A DNA stretch of 64,000 nt from Streptomyces flavidovirens DSM 40150. Its GTDB lineage: Bacteria > Actinomycetota > Actinomycetes > Streptomycetales > Streptomycetaceae. Below the pieces are notes generated by a model. It did no database searches, was not told the origin of the DNA, and worked only from the letters and a program-made list of their open reading frames with translations. The first letter of the stretch is position 1, and each line of letters begins with the position of its first letter. The stretch is from the NCBI RefSeq assembly GCF_000429085.1, contig NZ_AUBE01000016.1, positions 1 through 64,000 of the forward strand, in the 5' to 3' direction. Of the stretch, positions 60,677 to 64,000 are shown piece by piece. Both the position numbers and the translations under genes were made by a program.

Positions 60677-62712
60677 TCCTGCTGCCCCCGTTCCGGCGGG
60701 GAGACCGCGGGTGCTCCCGCGATTTCCTCGTCGTCTTCAATGATCTCTCCTGTCGCCGTGTTCACGGCGGGTGCGGCAGGCGCCGCCTGTGCGAGGAACC
60801 CGGCGACGGTCTCGGCCGTCTTGCGGCCTATCCCCGGCACCTCGCAGATCTGGTCGATTGTGGCGGACCGGAGCTTCTTCACCGAACCGAAGTGCTTGAT
60901 CAGGGCGTGCTTGCGGGTCTCGCCGAGGCCGGGGACCTCGTCGAGCGGGCCTGCCCGGAACCGCTTGGCGCGCTTGGTGCGCTGGTAGCGGATGGCGAAG
61001 TCGTGAGCCGTGTCACGGACCCGCTGGAGGAGGTAGAGCCCCTCGCTGCTGCGGGGCAGGACGACCGGGTCGTCCTCGCCGGGCACCCAGACCTCTTCGA
61101 GGCGCTTGGCGAGCCCGCAGACGGCCACGTCGTCGATGCCGAGCTCGTCGAGGGCACGCTGGGCGGCGGCCACCTGGGGCTGCCCGCCGTCGACGACGAC
61201 GAGCTGCGGCGGGTACGCGAAACGCTTGGGCCTGCCGTCGTCCTCCACGTTCGGCTCCGGCTCGGCGGGTACCTCCGTGGCCCCGTTCTCCTGGATCCAC
61301 TCCCCCGTCTTCTCCTTCTCCTGGAGATAGCGCCTGAAGCGGCGGGTGAGCACCTCGTGCATGGAGCGGACGTCGTCCTGGCCCTCGAAGGTCTTGATCT
61401 GGAAGCGGCGGTACTCGCTCTTGCGCGGCAGGCCGTCCTCGAAGACGACCATGGAGGCCACCACGTCGTCGCCCTGGAGGTGGGAGACGTCGAAGCACTC
61501 GATGCGCAGCGGGGCGGAGTCCAGGCCGAGCGCTTGCGCGATCTCCTCCAGGGCGCGGGAGCGGGTGGTCAGGTCGGACGCGCGCCTGGTCTTGTGCAGG
61601 ACGAGGGCCTGCTGGGCGTTGCGCTGGACCGTCGCCATGAGGTCCTTCTTGTCGCCACGCTGCGGGATGCGCAGCGACACGTTCGAGCCGCGCCGCTCCG
61701 CGAGCCACTGGGACACCGCCGGGGAGTCCTCGGGCATGGCCGGGACGAGGACCTCCTTGGGCACGGCGTCGCCCTGCTCCTCGCCGTACAACTGCTGGAG
61801 CGCGTGCTCGACGAGGCCGGCGGTGTCGACGGCCTCGACCTTGTCGGTGACCCAGCCGCGCTGGCCGCGGACCCGTCCGCCGCGTACGTGGAAGATCTGT
61901 ACGGCCGCTTCCAGCTCGTCCTCGGCGACGGCGATCAGGTCGGCGTCGGTGGCGTCGTTGAACACCACCGCGTTCTTCTCCAGGGCGCGGCGCAGCGCCC
62001 CTATGTCATCGCGCAGCCGGGCGGCCTTCTCGTACTCCATGTCCTCGGCGGCCTCGTGCATCTGCTGCTCGATGCGCTTGAGGTACTGGCCGGTGCGGCC
62101 GGCCATGAAGTCGCAGAACTCCTCTGCCAGTTCGCGGTGCTCCTCGGGGGTGACGCGGCCCACGCAGGGCGCCGAGCACTTGCCGATGTAGCCGAGGAGG
62201 CAGGGGCGGCCGGTCCGGGCGGCGTTCTTGAAGACACCGGCCGAGCAGGTGCGTACAGGGAAGACGCGGAGCATGAGGTCGACGGTCTCGCGGATCGCCC
62301 AGGCGTGTCCGTACGGACCGAAGTAGCGCACGCCCTTCTTCTTGGGGCCGCGCATGACCTGGACCCTGGGGAACTCCTCGTTGAGGGTCACGGCGAGGGA
62401 CGGATAGCTCTTGTCGTCGCGGTACTTGACGTTGAAGCGGGGGTCGAACTCCTTGATCCAGGAGTACTCCAGCTGGAGCGCCTCCACCTCGGTGGAGACG
62501 ACCGTCCACTCGACGGACGCGGCCGTGGTGACCATGGTGCGGGTGCGCGGGTGGAGATTGGCCAGGTCCTGGAAGTACGAGGACAGGCGCGGGCGCAGGC
62601 TTTTCGCCTTCCCGACGTAGATCACCCGGCGGTGCTCGTCGCGGAATTTGTAGACCCCCGGCGAGTCGGGGATCTGTCCCGGCTTGGGGCGGTAGCTGGA
62701 GGGGTCGGCCAT
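60673..62712 (-). CDS. uvrC: Excinuclease ABC subunit C
   Basis: A 679-aa UvrC that makes both incisions in nucleotide excision repair. The GIY-YIG nuclease is at about 15-95 (PDSPGVYKFRDEHRRVIYVGKAKSLRPRLSSYF), the Cys-rich part is at PCLLGYIGKCSAPCVG, the UVR motif is around 200-235, the RNase H-like nuclease is around 380-560 (FDVSHLQGDDVVASMVVFEDG), and helix-hairpin-helix repeats are at about 610-660 (GIGRKTAETVAGFL). An acidic 25-residue C-terminal tail follows. ATG 62712 is the family start. It leads the four-gene operon with rapZ, yvcK and whiA. Confidence 0.95.
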   Translation of the reverse strand: MADPSSYRPKPGQIPDSPGVYKFRDEHRRVIYVGKAKSLRPRLSSYFQDLANLHPRTRTMVTTAASVEWTVVSTEVEALQLEYSWIKEFDPRFNVKYRDDKSYPSLAVTLNEEFPRVQVMRGPKKKGVRYFGPYGHAWAIRETVDLMLRVFPVRTCSAGVFKNAARTGRPCLLGYIGKCSAPCVGRVTPEEHRELAEEFCDFMAGRTGQYLKRIEQQMHEAAEDMEYEKAARLRDDIGALRRALEKNAVVFNDATDADLIAVAEDELEAAVQIFHVRGGRVRGQRGWVTDKVEAVDTAGLVEHALQQLYGEEQGDAVPKEVLVPAMPEDSPAVSQWLAERRGSNVSLRIPQRGDKKDLMATVQRNAQQALVLHKTRRASDLTTRSRALEEIAQALGLDSAPLRIECFDVSHLQGDDVVASMVVFEDGLPRKSEYRRFQIKTFEGQDDVRSMHEVLTRRFRRYLQEKEKTGEWIQENGATEVPAEPEPNVEDDGRPKRFAYPPQLVVVDGGQPQVAAAQRALDELGIDDVAVCGLAKRLEEVWVPGEDDPVVLPRSSEGLYLLQRVRDTAHDFAIRYQRTKRAKRFRAGPLDEVPGLGETRKHALIKHFGSVKKLRSATIDQICEVPGIGRKTAETVAGFLAQAAPAAPAVNTATGEIIEDDEEIAGAPAVSPPERGQQE

Positions 62713-62767
62713 GTCAGACACCCTACTTGCGGACAGTGACAACGCGGTGCGGGAGCGGGTCTCCTCA

Positions 62768-62804
62768 ATCGCCGGAGGGGCTCATACGGAGCCCGTCCGG
62801 CGAT
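62768..62804. terminator. Palindromic repeat copy D, terminator-like
   Basis: ATCGCCGGAGGGGCT (62768-62782) pairs with AGCCCGTCCGGCGAT (62790-62804) in 14 of 15 positions with a 7-base loop. It belongs to the repeat family of copies A-C and follows the minus-strand gene ending at 62851. Confidence 0.7.
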
Positions 62805-62850
62805 CGGGGAGCGGGGTCCGGGGCAGGGCCCCCGCAGGATGGCCCGGCCC

Positions 62851-63705
62851 TTACCCGTCCTGGGCCGTGCGGCGGCGCAGGAAGATCACCGTGGAGGCGA
62901 GAACCAGGACGGCGAGTCCGGCCACGCCCGCAGCCGGCGACGGCCCGGAGGCGGCTGGGCCGGCGGAGGCGGCTGCGCCCGCGGAGCCGGCTGCGACCGG
63001 TGCCGCCGCGGGCGCCGCCCCGTAACCGCCCGCCTTGCCCTTCTTCGCGTACGCCGAGCCGGGGAGCTTGTCGCCGTACGCCTTGCGGACGCGTTCCTGG
63101 TAGGCGGCGAGCGTGGTGCCGGCGGCGCCCACCGCCCGTAGCGCGTCCTCGTCCAGGGGCAGCACGCGCGCGCGCCGCTGCACGAACCAGGCGTCGAGCT
63201 GCGGCTCGCGGAAAACGGTGCCTCCCGGAAGCGTCCGGGCGCCCTTCGCGGCGTAACGCGCCTCGTCGTCACCGGTGGCGATGTTCACCACCTGCCAGGA
63301 ACGGCTCCTGCCGTTCGCGGGAACCATCCACAGGGACGCCTTCCGGCCGTCCGAGGAGACGGCCGTTCCCGCGAGGTACTCCAGTTTCGCCACCGGGGCG
63401 CCCTCGCGGCCCGCGACGAAGTCGGGCGAGAGCGTGTAGACGGGCACTGTGGCGCCGCTGATACGGGGGTCGGCCGCCGCCGTGGTGACGGCGTCCTCGC
63501 GGGCGAAGAAGCGGGCCAGGGTGGAGCGGGTGGCGGGTGCGGCGGCCGCCCGGTGCGCGGCGGCCCGGTGCTCGGCGGAGGGGGCGGCGGGAGCGGGGGG
63601 CACCGGGTTCCCGGCGGCGCCGGCCGACGGGGCGAGGCCCAGGAGGAACGTCGCGGCTGTCGCGGCGACGGCGGCCCGCGTGACGTGTCGGGTCATCGCG
63701 CTCAC
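62851..63705 (-). CDS. Secreted, C-terminally membrane-anchored protein of unknown function
   Basis: A 284-aa exported protein. It has a Sec signal peptide (residues about 1-32, ending SAGAAG), a Pro/Ala-rich linker, and an extracellular domain (about 85-205, with PVYTLSPDFVAGREG, KLEYLAGTAVSSDGRKASLWMV, VVNIATGDDEARYA, AWFVQRRARVLPLDEDALRAVG). A Gly/Ala-rich spacer, one transmembrane helix (VAGLAVLVLASTVIFL) and a short basic tail follow. There is no LPXTG motif. The GTG at 63705 overlaps the upstream peptidase gene's stop by four bases (GTGA), so the two are coupled; ATG 63696 is an alternative. It may be the surface partner or substrate-delivery protein of that peptidase (inference). Confidence 0.8.
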   Translation of the reverse strand: MSAMTRHVTRAAVAATAATFLLGLAPSAGAAGNPVPPAPAAPSAEHRAAAHRAAAAPATRSTLARFFAREDAVTTAAADPRISGATVPVYTLSPDFVAGREGAPVAKLEYLAGTAVSSDGRKASLWMVPANGRSRSWQVVNIATGDDEARYAAKGARTLPGGTVFREPQLDAWFVQRRARVLPLDEDALRAVGAAGTTLAAYQERVRKAYGDKLPGSAYAKKGKAGGYGAAPAAAPVAAGSAGAAASAGPAASGPSPAAGVAGLAVLVLASTVIFLRRRTAQDG

Positions 63706-64000
63706 GCCCCTATCCGGTAGAGCGAGTGGGTCCAGGAGAAGGAGTTGTTGTTGACGTACCAGTTGTGGGACGCCCAGTTGTAGCGGTCGCTGGTGGCCCA
63801 CGGGTCGCCCCAGTAGACCCAGCTGTTGGCGGTGTCGTAGCCGTAGATGACGTGCATGTGACCGCCGCCGCTCTGCCACTGGATGCGGGTTTCGACGGGC
63901 CGGTCGGCGTTGACCTCGGTCTGTACGGTCGGGTAGCGGAGCCAGCCGCTGACGTACGAGCCGGGGTTGATGCCCGCCCAGTCGAGGCCGTTCTGGACGT
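63702..64000 (-). CDS. C39-like (papain-fold) secreted cysteine peptidase, C-terminal part, cut by window edge
   Basis: Only the last 99 codons are in the window; the gene continues past 64000. The visible end reads NGLDWAGINPGSYVSGWL, ETRIQWQSGGGHMHVIYGYD, VYWGDPWATSDRYNW and a final THSLYRIGA. The His in GGGHMHVIYGY and the Asp in WGDPW fit the catalytic His and Asp/Asn of papain-like C39-family peptidases; the catalytic Cys would be upstream, outside the window. Such proteins are common in Streptomyces and usually exported. The stop overlaps the start of the next gene by GTGA. Confidence 0.82.
   Translation of the reverse strand, partial: VQNGLDWAGINPGSYVSGWLRYPTVQTEVNADRPVETRIQWQSGGGHMHVIYGYDTANSWVYWGDPWATSDRYNWASHNWYVNNNSFSWTHSLYRIGA

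Overview
The window is a chromosomal stretch of a Streptomyces or close relative. It has very high G+C, many GTG starts, ATGA/GTGA stop-start overlaps and several apparently leaderless genes. It also carries the actinobacterial block yvcK-whiA, rbpA, opcA and a SUF operon that includes a Rieske ferredoxin. From memory, the core gene order resembles the S. coelicolor region around SCO1907-SCO1953; this was not checked by search. Nearly everything is housekeeping, with accessory insertions between conserved blocks.

Left part (1-15.3 kb): a conserved hypothetical gene, a secreted EEP-family nuclease, an ABM-domain protein, a DUF4232-like lipoprotein, and the lysine-pathway genes dapA and dapD. 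An accessory island of about 4 kb (6.1-10.4 kb) separates dapA from dapD. It holds a small secreted peptide, a DUF4352 membrane-anchored protein, an RsbW-like ATP-binding protein, a GntR/UTRA regulator interrupted by an in-frame TGA, and a divergent, apparently leaderless DUF1152 gene. Inverted AGTGGC/GCCACT boxes lie in front of the ATP-binding gene and in the GntR/DUF1152 intergenic region, so the three genes look like one small regulatory module. After dapD come an MFS exporter, a divergent HxlR-peroxiredoxin fusion and a Pro/Gly-rich membrane protein.

Middle part (15.3-34.4 kb): the SUF Fe-S operon sufR-sufB-sufD-Rieske-sufC-sufS-sufU-sufT (minus strand) has a CAAC-N6-GTTG SufR-type site at its head and an iron-box-like palindrome further upstream. 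Next are a drug-type ABC-2 exporter, ctaA (heme A synthase), an amidohydrolase-like protein, a small conserved protein and ctaB (heme O synthase). The pentose-phosphate operon tkt-tal-zwf-opcA-pgl follows on the plus strand. Fe-S assembly, heme A supply and NADPH supply are thus adjacent.

Accessory sugar and export block (34.4-45.2 kb): a GH13 glucosidase-ABC importer operon whose first permease carries an extra extracytoplasmic domain; an orphan sugar-binding protein whose expected lipobox Cys is Tyr; a PadR-ABC-FtsX unit; and a cluster of Streptomyces-type GC-rich palindromic repeats.

Right part (45.2-64 kb): two bacterial-PH-domain membrane proteins, pgi, a frameshifted MFS gene, rbpA, secG, the glycolytic genes tpiA-pgk and gap, a secreted M14 carboxypeptidase, the uvrC-rapZ-yvcK-whiA operon, and a translationally coupled pair (a membrane-anchored secreted protein and a C39-like peptidase cut by the window edge). 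I saw no rRNA, tRNA, CRISPR array or complete insertion sequence.
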